Below are positions 38,440 through 48,896 of a DNA stretch of 64,000 nt, piece after piece. The notes under the pieces are model-generated. The model was not told where the DNA came from and ran no database searches. It saw only the letters and a list, made by a program, of their open reading frames with translations. This DNA is from Theristus sp. LFF4_11 (taxonomy: Eukaryota; Nematoda; Chromadorea; Monhysterida; Xyalidae), in the NCBI GenBank assembly GCA_030248135.1, contig JASANC010002084.1:43372-107371 (forward strand). Direction: 5' to 3'. Position numbers and translations under genes: made by a program. The stretch's first letter is position 1. Each line of letters starts with the position of its first letter.

Positions 38440-39782
38440 GGTGAATGATTTTTACCGAGTGTTTTTAGTTGCTAAAAGTAAACGTTTAATGATAGTTCTT
38501 GTGCAAAATTTTTTTAGAAATATCAACATCTTCAGAAACTTCCGATCAACACGCTTTATCGACTTATCGACAACCAAAAATGAATAAATCCACACAATCT
38601 CAAAGAATATAAAACGCATTGCACAAAATTGCGACACAATATTAGCTATATTATGCGCTACATGTGGACGACAAGCCAAAAGTCAAAGCATTTTATGTAC
38701 ACAAAATATAGTTGGAGGTCGCTGCGCTCTTTATTCATCAAATCGTTGAAAAAAGTGAGCGATGGTGATGATGAGGACAAAAAGGCGTATTGAACTGCGT
38801 AGAATTTATTTTATTATTCACCGTCTGTTCCGCAAAAATTTCAGCGCAACATACCATGGTGATATGACCCGGCTTGTCAGGGTTTTGGAAAATATGTTGC
38901 TAGCAACACAGGCATATGTGTGTGTGACACCTGGACTGTGTAAGAGCGTGCACTGTATGTAGTTTTGTTGACTCAGCAACTGGTTAGGTTGATCACCTGC
39001 GCGTATTTTGCTGCATCTACTTGGGCGGGCGGGCCCCGCATAACGTTGCAGAGTTTCTCACCAGGTTTGACGAGGAAAATGAGGTTTTGCAGCAGAAAAA
39101 GTTGATATGCTGAACAATTCCCGTTGTTTGGTGCAAACTGTACACTTTTTGTTGCTGAGTTAGCATAAATGCTTCGTTGGCATAAAATGTGATTTAAAGA
39201 GACAACTGGGTGATCCTGAACGGGGTTGTATATTTTTCGAGGTGCACTCTTGTATATGACAAGAACCATTGTGTGTTCAACGGCTTCACACGCCCGACCC
39301 CGACGTTCATAAAATCGTTTTAAAAATATTGAACTGAACTCAAAGTGAAATTCGGAACATTAGTCAAACCCCGTTCCGAGCGCAGCTTGCAAATAGAAAA
39401 CAGCAGAACTTAGATAATTACACAAAAACCACTTTCATTAACATCATTTTCTTCAACCTATCCAAATACATAAAACAGTATTAAAAATTAAAAAAACACC
39501 AAAAAATACCGAAACAGAAAGAAATAATATTTTAAACCACACGACACGACATGAAAAACCAAGAAACACAGAAAAGCACAAACAACATTAAACAACTCGA
39601 AACAACATTGAATAAAGACCACATTAAATAACAATGAACAGCGTGAAACGGGATTACGCAACACGAAACAACAAAAAACAATAAACCGCATTAAACAACA
39701 TTAAACAATATGGAACAGCACTAAACCACAACATTAAACAACACAAAACAAAATTAAATAGCATAAAACGCTACATTTTGCA
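38440..39782. other. Gene-free stretch between LIM and MurD genes
   Basis: No convincing coding region. Positions 39480-39780 are low-complexity, with many variants of AACAACATTAAACAAC and AACACGAAAC, like a decayed minisatellite. Positions 38990-39270 are mixed composition with only biased open frames. Confidence 0.5.
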
Positions 39783-41697
39783 TCAACTGATTGCCAACAC
39801 AGCATCTGCGAACATCTGGCCCCGTTGCTCGTAGTTCGTGTATTGATCTAGCGAGGAACACGACGGCGACAACAGCACGACGTCACCGGGCTTTGCAAGG
39901 TCGTGTGCCTTTTTTACAACATCGATCATGGTTGACGCGTCGATTAACGCTACATTTGTACACGGGTTAGCTGAGCGTTTCGTGCAATATTTAACAATCT
40001 GCTGTTTTAGCGTATTACCATCGCAGCCGATGAAAATTACCGAACGGCAGTATTGGACAATTTTTGGAATCAGCTGATTAAAAGACGCCTGCTGCTTGTG
40101 GTCGCCGCCAATGATCAGAATGAGATTTCTAAGAGCGTCATTTTTGAACGCGTCGATTGCTGCATGTGTGGATGCGACCGTGGTCGACTTTGAGTCGTTG
40201 ACGTACTGAACACCGTGGAGCAGACGAACCAGTTGCTGACGGTGTGACTCGCCTAAAGTGGTTGAAAAATGTAAATGCGCTGTTTTAAGGGCAATTTTCA
40301 AAACACTGAACACTCATGTATTTCAAGCCAAGTTTTTACAGTGGCCACCTCGCAACTTTTGGCATAAATGTGCCAAACCCTTTTGAAAATAAAACTGTTT
40401 ACCTTTAAAAGCACGAAGTGTATTCAAATCCAGATCATGCAGTTCGAATCCAGCATTCAAGCAAAGCCCAATTGCGACCAAAGCGTTTAGCGCATTATGT
40501 TTCCCGCGAACATTCAGTGCGTCCGCCGAAATCAGCCATTCAAAGTTGGTTCTAGTCATGCATTGGTTTTGCTCAGTGTGCTTTCTTCTGATGAGCCACA
40601 ATTTGCCGTCACAGTCATTCGTCGATAGTCCGAAATCCCCAGGCACCTTTGGCGGATCAGTTCCAAAGCTGATGAACGTTTTCTTAAACTTTTCTTTTAT
40701 TTGTTGCATCAAAACCTTATCGTCTCGGTTTATCAAACAGGCCGAATTATTGTTCAGGATTTTTAACTTCGCTTCAATGTAATGCTGAAAATTCGGGTGC
40801 CAATTCAGGTGGTTTTCCGTGATGTTCAATATGACCGAGGCATCAGGGGAAAAGTGGCCAATTTTCCGATTTTCCGGTAGACCAATGTCAGAATAACTTT
40901 GTGACACATTCAAACTGTCCAGTTGAAAACTGGACAATTCCAACACCCAGACGTCTGGCAGTTCGTTGGCGTGGAGCGCTTCGAGTAGCCGTTCCAACAT
41001 CGCGGGGGCAACGTTGCCTGCAAGTTAAGTGAACTTTTGCATCAAGAATTGGGCATCTCAAGTATTCTTGGAAATTCAAAAAGCATACAACTGTTATTCT
41101 CAGTAGAACTTCAAAGCGCAGAATACCCAGCGCCTACCTGCCACGGCCACTTTACTGGTGCCCTGCAGCAACAGTGCGCACATTCGTGTTGTCGTCGTTT
41201 TTCCATTTGTGCCCGTTATCGTAATCAGCTTTGGATTGTAGTTCCGTTCAACGTTCAGCCTCTCCAGTGCTTCGACAAACAAATCCATTTCCCCGGCAAC
41301 CTGCATCCCCCGCGCCACGGCTTCGCGCCAAATTTCGTCAACTTTCGCCGGTGTCAACCCGGGACTTTTGTACAAACGTCGAACGTCCGGGTGTTTGTCT
41401 AGGAGCTGCTTGCTCAGATGAGTGTCGTGAATAAATTCAGCGGAAGGACAGTGGTTCTAAAAAGTTTTAGATATCTTTTTTGTGCTAATTAAAACATAAA
41501 AACACAAAAATATAACAAAAACATTAAATCAACTCACGAACCCGAAGATCCGCAAGAGCAGGTGGGCTGGGTCGAGTGTCCACGACCAGCACCCGTGAGA
41601 ATCGGCAATAGTTCTTGTTTGAGCACCATTTTGCCATTGACAGGCCAGACAGCCCCAACCCAACAATTAGCACTGCTCCGCTTTTGTTGTTCTGCAT
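39783..41697 (-). CDS. murD: MurD, UDP-MurNAc-L-Ala:D-Glu ligase, bacterial type with introns
   Basis: In bacteria MurD adds D-glutamate to UDP-MurNAc-L-alanine with ATP, in the cytoplasm. Exons 41697-41542, 41456-41138, 41017-40403 and 40252-39783 join in phases 0, 1, 1 to give 519 aa (bacterial MurD about 440-460). N-terminal Rossmann domain: VLIVGLGLSGLSMAKW. Central ATPase domain: ITGTNGKTTTTR (P-loop), VLELSSFQLDSL (catalytic Glu), ILNITENHLNWHPN (His kept; the usual Asp before it is Asn), YIEAKLKIL (the Lys that is carbamylated in MurD). C-terminal domain: GKHNALNALVA, YVNDSKSTT, LLSPSCSSLDQYTNYEQRG. No stop, frameshift or targeting peptide is seen. The start ATG is directly before the Rossmann strand. 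It is divergent from MurC with 561 bp between starts. Animals lack this pathway ancestrally, so horizontal transfer is inferred. Confidence 0.92.
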
Positions 41698-42258
41698 TTC
41701 TAAAATTGAAAACGCGGTTTCGTTTCTTTCAATGAATGTCGCTATATTTCAAGGTTAGTCATATCAAAGTAGTCATGTGATTTATAAATGGAAATACTTT
41801 AACATAAAAGAAATCTGTTTACCGCGTGAATAGAAATGTGCTCATGACTTGTGACTAACTGACCAACACTTCTCCATTGTTGATTGTTGTCTGTGATATA
41901 ACTGTGTTAAGCTTGCTTTTATATTGTTCGTAAATCAGTCTGGCAAAAGTAAAATCGGTAACGCTCGGTCAGCGGTCTTTACAATGAATAAATCAAGGAC
42001 AAGCAAGAGTCTTGAAATAGAAATTTACTTAAAACAAACCGAAGTTTAGAGAAACAGGTTTTATTGGAAGTTTGTTGGCAATAATCATCGCACATTTCTA
42101 TGTCTATATTCGTCAGATGGGCGTGCATCAAAACAACGTCAGTTTTTTGGATTGACAACGTCAAAAGTTGTATAATTTTTTGCACTGAAGTGTTTTTGTT
42201 TAATACGAAAACAAGATAGCAAACTTTGATATCGCAGTTTAGTGAATGAATCAATTTC
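41698..42258. promoter_or_regulatory. Shared upstream region of divergent MurD and MurC
   Basis: A 561-bp AT-rich gap between two start codons facing away from each other, so it must hold both 5' regions. Bidirectional promoter function is inferred from geometry alone. I see no bacterial-style promoter, ribosome-binding site or overlapping frame, in keeping with nuclear expression. Confidence 0.5.
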
Positions 42259-44781
42259 ATGGACAAAACTTTGGCAGCGCCCAAACTCAAAAATGGCCGA
42301 AAGCCTGCAAAACTCACTGTTCACATTGTCGGAATCGGTGGCATTGGCATGTCTGGCATCGCACAATGGCTGCACAGCCTCGGACACACGGTCACTGGCT
42401 CGGATCTTTGTGAAAATGAAAACATTCGGCAAGTGTGATGTGCTTGTAAGATTTTTTCGTTTTGAGTTACAAAACAATACCGTAAAGTCTTGCATATAAA
42501 GTTCTTCCGACTTATAAGACCCCCACCCAAAAGTGGGCAGAGTGTCACATGGCGGGAAACTAAAATTACTAAATTTTGACTTGGTCGAAATTCCATCCCG
42601 TTTATAAGGCCGGACTTCGTAATATCTTTGGTTTATAAGACCTCCCACTTATCAGGTTGTCACACAAAATTCCACTTTTTCAGAAATTTTTGATTTTCAA
42701 ATTTATATAAGGACACCTTGTATGCAAGACTTTACGATAATTATGAATACTGTAAGTGAGATGCTTTTAACTAATTTAACCAATTGACACTGGCTAAACT
42801 GACAATCCATCGTCCATCTATTTCAGACGTCTTCGAAAGTTTGGTGTCATCGTGCACACTGGGCGGCACAGTGCCGCAAACGTCAATCGATCCATATCGC
42901 TGGTCGCTCACAGCAGCGCCGTTGGCGCAGACAACCCGGAAATTCAAGAAGCAATGAAAACTCAAATCCCGGTTTTGAATCGCGCTGAGCTACTTTCTCT
43001 GATTCTTCGGGACTTGTCGCCCGCGAAAGATGTCATCTGTATTTCGGGCACCAAAGGAAAAACGACGACCACTGCGCTGATTGGGCAGATTTTGGATCGA
43101 TCGCCCAATTTTGACCCAACCGTACTTGTTGGTGGCATTGTGAACGACTATGGAAGCAACTGCAAAACTGGTAAGACACTGCCGCTGTTGAGTTATTTTG
43201 AGCCAGCGTGTTTGGATTCGATCAGTGAAACACAAAGAAACAACTGTTTTCTTAACAGATGTTCAACTGTAAAAAAACTGAAATTTCATTTTACCCAACA
43301 GGGCTGTTCCGTTTTTTTTGTTTTTAATGCCGCAAGTGCAGAATAATAAAAATGTAAATGCCAGGAACTGGCGGCTGGGCAGTGCTTGAAGCGGACGAAA
43401 GTGACGGCACGTTTGTGCAGCTGGCAGCGCGCGTTGCGGTGATCACGAACATTGACACCAACGAGCACATGTCACACTGGCAGACATTCGCCAATCTGCG
43501 ACAAGCGTACGCGCAATTCGTGGACAACATTGCGCCAGACGGCTTCGCTGTCGCATGCGTTGACGACCACGAGGTTGGTTGACTAAGATTGATTTGTTGC
43601 AGCACTCTCTGATCGACATTCTGAATTTGAGTTTTGGCGGTTTCGTTTTGCTCGGGTGGACGCTTGAGCGTTTCGTTTCCGTGCCAGCCTGAACGGCTTC
43701 CATTTCAAACACGTGCAAACAACTTTTCAGACGTGTTCACTTTTGTCTGACCTGCCAGCACGACGAAGAGCTGATGGCTCATGCGCCTCACAAGAGCGAC
43801 GCATCCTCACGTATGGCCTGTCAACCAATGCTGACGTCACCGCCACCAACCTGCGATACGCCAATGACGGCATGCAGTTTGACGTGATCATCAATAAACC
43901 GACTGAAAAGTGCCGAAGAACAATTGACATGATCCGACTGAAAAGTTTTTTTGGCGAACACAACGTACTGAATGCACTGGCGGCGATTGCTGTGGCGCTG
44001 CAACTGGGCGTTCATGAACGGCACATTTATGAGGCGTTGGCCACTCAAAATGGGGTGAACAGACGGTGGACGAATGTGAGGTTTTTGGGCGGCTGGCAAA
44101 AATTGTTTTCTGGTAACATAATTTGTGTGGAACGACATAAACCACACAAAATTTTAGTGACAAACAGATGTGGTGTGTAGTCAGAAAGTTTTGCATAGAC
44201 CTTGTGTGCTGAAAACAGTGAGCCCAGTTTTTTTGCATTCCGTTTATTAGCGTCGCCAAAATCAGTGCAAATCAAGTCTGTGCACATTGATTCTGTCAAC
44301 ACATAGCGTTTTTTTTTGTCAGCTCGGCCAACACGACGGCGTCGCCATCATCGACGACTACTCGCACAACCCGATGGCCATTCGTGCCACTCTGAAGTGC
44401 GCGCGCGCAGTGACCGCAAATCGAGTGATCGCCGTTTGGGAGCCACACCGCTACTCGAGAGTGTCGAGGCTTTTCAACGAGTTTCTCATATCGTTCAATC
44501 ACTGTGACGTTGTGATCATTGCTGATGTGTGCAGTGCTGGCGAACAGCCGGTGCAAGGGCTCACCAAAAAGAGTTTAGTGGCCGGGGTGAGAAAGAGCCG
44601 GCCGGGGAATGAGAGATCCGTGATTCCACTGGAGTCTTCGTCTGGTTTGTCCGCGTTGATTTCTAGTCTTGGAGAAGCGGGCGATTTGGTGGTGTTTATG
44701 GGAGCTGGGCAAAGTACACATTGGGCACGACACGTGGTGGAACAGTTGAAAAAGAACGGAACAAAACCTTTTGTTGGTTGA
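42259..44781 (+). CDS. murC: MurC, UDP-MurNAc:L-Ala ligase, bacterial type with introns
   Basis: In bacteria MurC joins L-alanine to UDP-MurNAc with ATP, the step before MurD. Exons 42259-42434, 42827-43170, 43365-43573, 43731-44075 and 44323-44781 join in phases 2, 1, 0, 0 to give 510 aa (E. coli MurC is 491). N domain: [18 protein letters not shown] and [17 protein letters not shown] follows. ATPase domain: [15 protein letters not shown] (P-loop; bacterial MurC usually has His where Lys stands), EADESDGTF (Mg-binding), [13 protein letters not shown] domain: [11 protein letters not shown] (usual GRHN), [12 protein letters not shown] (usual DDYGHHP), [23 protein letters not shown]. No premature stop. 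A MITE sits in intron 1. The N terminus has a short basic lead but no clear signal or transit peptide. Horizontal acquisition from bacteria is inferred; the donor cannot be named without a tree. Confidence 0.93.
42478..42739. mobile_element. MITE in MurC intron 1
   Basis: ACCGTAAAGTCTTGCATATA on the left is mirrored by TATGCAAGACTTTACGATA on the right, about 260 bp apart. The interior repeats CTTATAAGAC-type motifs and has no open frame of note. Its presence inside a MurC intron shows that the locus has been in the nuclear genome long enough to take insertions. Confidence 0.8.
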
Positions 44782-45507
44782 CTGCAATTGAATGCTGTGT
44801 TGCTAAGTTTGACCGAAACACCAACTTGTGTGTGTTTTGTTTCGTGTTTTATTTTTGTTGAAATCATTGTTTATCCTGATTGTCCTCATCACGAAAAGGA
44901 AACATTGCATCCTGCACTGCAACGTGCACTGCATTTTGCACTGCATTTAAAACTGCATTCAAATGTCTGTGATTTTTTAAAGATGCAGTTCAAAATGCAG
45001 TGCAGTTTGCAGTGCAGGAGGTTCTGCAGAGCAGGATCCTTTTTTCTGCACGATTTCTTCTTCCATTCAAAGCAGCCGTTCTAAAATACAGTATTGAAAC
45101 AGAATACGAAGTGACGTAAAGTTTTGCGTGTCATAAAAAAGTTAGCCAAAATGAGCGCAAAATTTATGAGTGAACAGATGCGAATGCAATGTTCGAACAA
45201 TTCATTATTTTTCTGAAGGCGTTTTTTCTGACGCGCCACGCTTGGCACGGCACCGCCGTCTATAATCTTTCAACCATTTTCATTTTTTGCACCTCTAATT
45301 TTTTGAACGATAAATGAGACAAGCTCAATAAACTTGCTTGCGTTTTTGACACTTGCTTGCGGGCGAAAGTTATAGTAGATTGACGACTAAAATAAACGTT
45401 GTCAGAACTTAAAAGATTAGTTGCTCAGAACTCACAAGATTAGTTGAGATCTTGTATGAGATTAGTCAATCATCCAATAAAATTGAATCAAGTCTTCATT
45501 TCCTATC
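44782..45507. other. Intergenic after MurC with a TGCAGTGCA hairpin
   Basis: At 44905-45040 there are repeated CTGCA/TGCAG words in two inverted arms (GCACTGCATTTTGCACTGCA versus ATGCAGTTCAAAATGCAGTG and CAGTTTGCAGTGCAG), able to form a long imperfect hairpin. The rest is AT-rich and includes the promoter of the next gene. No coding region is seen. Confidence 0.55.
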
Positions 45508-46950
45508 ATGGCGCCAATCACAGAAGAAGAAAAAGAACATTTGAACTACGCCCACATGATTGAAAGTGTTTCTACCACCCTGCCGTCCATACAAGGTTGC
45601 GTTTGGAATACTTTTTGATTCAAATCTTCAACTTTTGATTGCGTGTTTCCGCAACCTTACATTGAAATGCAAGAAATTTAGTTTGATTTTGCTCAAAAAC
45701 CTTTCAAGTCATTACCAGGGGATCCAAATCCAGCTGTACTACTGGAAAAACAAAACAATGAAGCACGAAAAAGTAAACGTCGGCTGATCCTGAAACTGAT
45801 GAGCACACTGCAACTGTTCCTTGCGATGGTCATTGGCTTCTTCGGGTGGTTTTTCCTCTGTAATCGCTTTCCGGATCGACCGTACATGAAGATTTACGCC
45901 GATTTACGAGCGGAACGGTGGGAAAGTCTGGTGCTAAATACCTAAGTTTGGTCGGTTCAAGAAAAACGGAATAAAGCTCAGTTTAAAAAAAATTGAATGA
46001 AGTAAGTGCAATTGACATTCTGAACAAGGCTGAAGTCAGACCGGCACATTCTGAACTTTTTTGCAATAAAAACCAGAGGCATTCGCCAAATAAGTAGAAA
46101 AAGCAGTTCTTTTGAACTTCCTTCCAGCTACAAGACAGCCGATCTGCGGGTGGCTGCGGCGTGTCTGTGTGGCGCGTGCGTGTTCAGCGCGTTGTGTGGA
46201 ATCGGCGCGGTGTTCCACTGTTGCTGTTGTTGCAACACACACTGCAAACAACGCTGCATGCTCCTGTTGCATTTTGCATCCGCCCTCGTCTGCTGTACGC
46301 TTGCTTCGTTGTACACGGCCGTCTTGGCTGGTCGGTCGGCTTCACAGCAAAATTTCAACAGTTCCCCGATTAACATCAGAAATTGAAAATTTCACAACCG
46401 TTTTTGGGATTTGGTTTCTCTTTCGCGCGCACTTATTGCCAGTAAATCTGATACAAAATCTGCACAAAAGCTTTCGGATGAATCTATCATAGATTTTTTC
46501 AAGCTTCCACCGCCGTTTTTTTTTAAACTTTTGTACTGTGGTATTTACTGAAACCGAGATTCAGTTTGCAACGACATGCAGACGACTTCATTCGCGTCAA
46601 CCGTCTCCAAAACAAGTATCAGTGGCTGGCCAACGACAGCATTGAACTGCACAGCATCGCCGTGATGCTCTTGCTAATACTGCTTGAACGTGGGTTCGTT
46701 TTCGGTATGGGTATTTCATGAAGTTGGGACACAGTGAAATTTATTGGTGATCAGCCACAGATTGATTGCAGTGATTGCGTTGGTCGTCAGCTGCGTGGTG
46801 ATCTGCAGTTCATGGTGTGTGCACAACACGATCAACATTGATGGTCAACCGGTGCATAGAAAGCAGAATGATTGCAACGTCAGAACTCGTTACACACACG
46901 GTCCGTTAACAGAAGAAATGCTAACTAACCCTTCGAATCGGAAGTTGTGA
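45508..46950 (+). CDS. Four-helix membrane protein, tandem paralogue 1
   Basis: I do not recognise the family. Exons 45508-45595, 45719-45917, 46128-46330, 46582-46693 and 46761-46950 join in phases 1, 2, 1, 2 to give 263 aa. Four hydrophobic segments are visible: LQLFLAMVIGFFGWFFLC (about 58-76), VAAACLCGACVFSALCGIGA (about 103-125), LLLHFASALVCCTLASLYTA (about 140-160), and the last encoded across exons 4-5 (MLLLILLE to LIAVIALVVSCVVIC). After TM2 there is HCCCCCNTHC, a cysteine run that could be palmitoylated. The N terminus (YAHMIESVSTTLPSIQGDP) is shared with the next gene (YGRMIESVTTSASVQGDP), as are most exon phases. The layout is claudin/tetraspan-like, but the claudin W-GLW-C-C motif is not seen. 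Confidence 0.7.
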
Positions 46951-47517
46951 TCACGCGAATTTACTGCATGTGTAGTTGCAAAGTGACACAGTGCGTGAAG
47001 TTTTTTTGCTGTTTGCTTAAATAATTTTACCCATTCAAAAATAAACTTTCAAATTTTCAAAGTGAAAACTGTTTACTTTGGAAAATACACATTATCCTGA
47101 CATCTTTTGTTTTTACGAATGTTTCCACTCTGCTGGATAGCTGGCTTCAAGCAATTGCGCGGGAACGGCTGAAAAATCTTTTCTGCACTTTTAGTTTTTG
47201 CACCGCTCACGGGCGATAGCAAATGACAGTTGATTAATCTTAGTTTTCTTTATGTTTTTCTCCGTTTGTGACAGACGTGGGCATTTTGAACTTTCGGTGG
47301 ACTTAATTGAAAAAAGAGAATTGCCGATATTTGCGTTATTGTTTTGAAAAGCAGTTTCAAAGATACAAACAACTTCATGTGGTCTGTGCCATTTAAAATT
47401 TGCACTTTTATTTCAACGGAAATTTGGCGAATAAAAGTAAAATGAACTGAAACCGCTTTCAGAAAAAAACAGCCATTGAAAAACACAGAGCGTGTCTTAC
47501 TTCAGTTGTAGTTCGTA
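46951..47517. other. Intergenic between tandem paralogues
   Basis: AT-rich spacer of 567 bp. It should contain the 3' end of paralogue 1 and the promoter of paralogue 2. No other feature is seen. Confidence 0.5.
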
Positions 47518-48793
47518 ATGGCAGGGCAGCACGAACTGATGAGCTATGGCCGCATGATCGAGAGCGTCACAACCAGCGCATCCGTGCAAGGTGATTCGAC
47601 CGAAAGACTGTCGTTTACGATTTTTGCATCTCGAAATTCGGGTCCGATGGAAAAATAATTTATCTGAAAAAAATTTAAAAAAAAACTAAAACAGGTGATC
47701 CAATATGGCCGCCAGCGCCGGCGCTCGCTCGACGCAAGAAGACGCTGAAGATTTTGAGTTTGCTTCAAATCGTGCTCGCTCTGCTTACGTGCGTCGCCCT
47801 CTGGCTTTGCTTTCACCCACTCCACGGATCGTACCAGAGAATTCGAACCAGTCAAAGACCAAATGAGGACCACAGAAGAATGACGTGAGACAAAATTGCG
47901 TTTTCAGTCAAAAGAATAAATGCCACTCGCTGGTTTTGGAGATGCAATACAGGCGAGTGTGATGAACGTACAGTTTTTATTGCCGTGTTTTTGTTCAGCA
48001 CATACGAGGTGAAAGCAGTGGCTGTCAGTATGGCTGGCGCATTCCTCGTGACAGCCGTTTTTGGCGTGTTTGTGGCGTTCAAGTGGTGTCCGAATGAACG
48101 CAAGCGCTGTGTGAACACGCACACCGCCGTGATTGGCTACTTTGTTGGTGGCGTCGTCTGTTGCACTCTCGCACCGATTGTGGCGATGTTTTGCATTGGT
48201 AACAGAATCATTATTTGCACAAAAAAGTTTTTGGCGTTCAAATGCGGATAGGAATGCAGCCACCTCCGTTCAGTCGTCTCTATGGCTGTCAATTGTTGCA
48301 AAACACCACTCAAAGACACAAAAAATCAACAGACATTCACCATTCCCTGTTGATATTTCTGTTGAGTTTTTCTGTTTGAGTGTTGCGGCGACAACGAGCA
48401 GCAGCAGCGTTCAAGATGTTGTTTCAAAAAAAAATAAAAAAAGTAGAACATAAAGTAAACATTCCAAGCAAAACAATGAATTTCAGGCGACCTTTACGTG
48501 GTTGCCCATCGCCATTGGTACATTGGTGACGAGGCGTGGTCGATTGTCCACAACAGCGTTGCGCTCGCGTTCACGTTGATCGCATGTGCGTTCTTGCTTT
48601 GTGTTGTGCAAGGTTGCTTTTTAAAAGCTGACGAACACTATTGAAAAAAAACCCTCTTCTGCATCGTTTCATAGTGGCCGCATTTCTGAGCAGCTCCGTT
48701 ATGACCAGCCGAGCATGGCGCGCAAACGGTGCACTCAGCATTGACAGCAGAGACGCTGATCACGTGACCGTGACGTACACGAGGAGACGCTGA
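47518..48793 (+). CDS. Four-helix membrane protein, tandem paralogue 2
   Basis: Exons 47518-47590, 47695-47884, 47999-48198, 48487-48612 and 48675-48793 join in phases 1, 2, 1, 1 to give 235 aa. Four hydrophobic segments: LKILSLLQIVLALLTCVALW, VSMAGAFLVTAVFGVFVAFK, VIGYFVGGVVCCTLAPIVAM, and VALAFTLIACAFLLCVVQ continuing into VAAFLSSSV. Intron positions after the N-terminal GDP motif, after TM1 and after TM3 match paralogue 1, so the pair arose by local duplication; the last intron differs in phase. The C-terminal tail is short and basic (YTRRR). Function is unknown; size and topology suit a junctional or channel-accessory protein, which is only inference. Confidence 0.7.
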
Positions 48794-48896
48794 CTGCAAT
48801 CACCATGGCCAACGTGGCAGTGGATCGAGAAGGAAAAATACAGATTCGAAACTGAAACCAAACTTTATTGACACCATTGCAATTCATTACCGCAAT

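Noticed and set aside
43713..44256. Minus-strand open frames opposite MurC exon 4
   Set aside because: They are antisense shadows of a conserved exon, with no homology of their own.
39783..44781. MurC/MurD as bacterial contamination
   Set aside because: The genes have phase-consistent spliceosomal introns, a MITE in one intron, no ribosome-binding sites, and sit between animal multi-exon genes on both sides.
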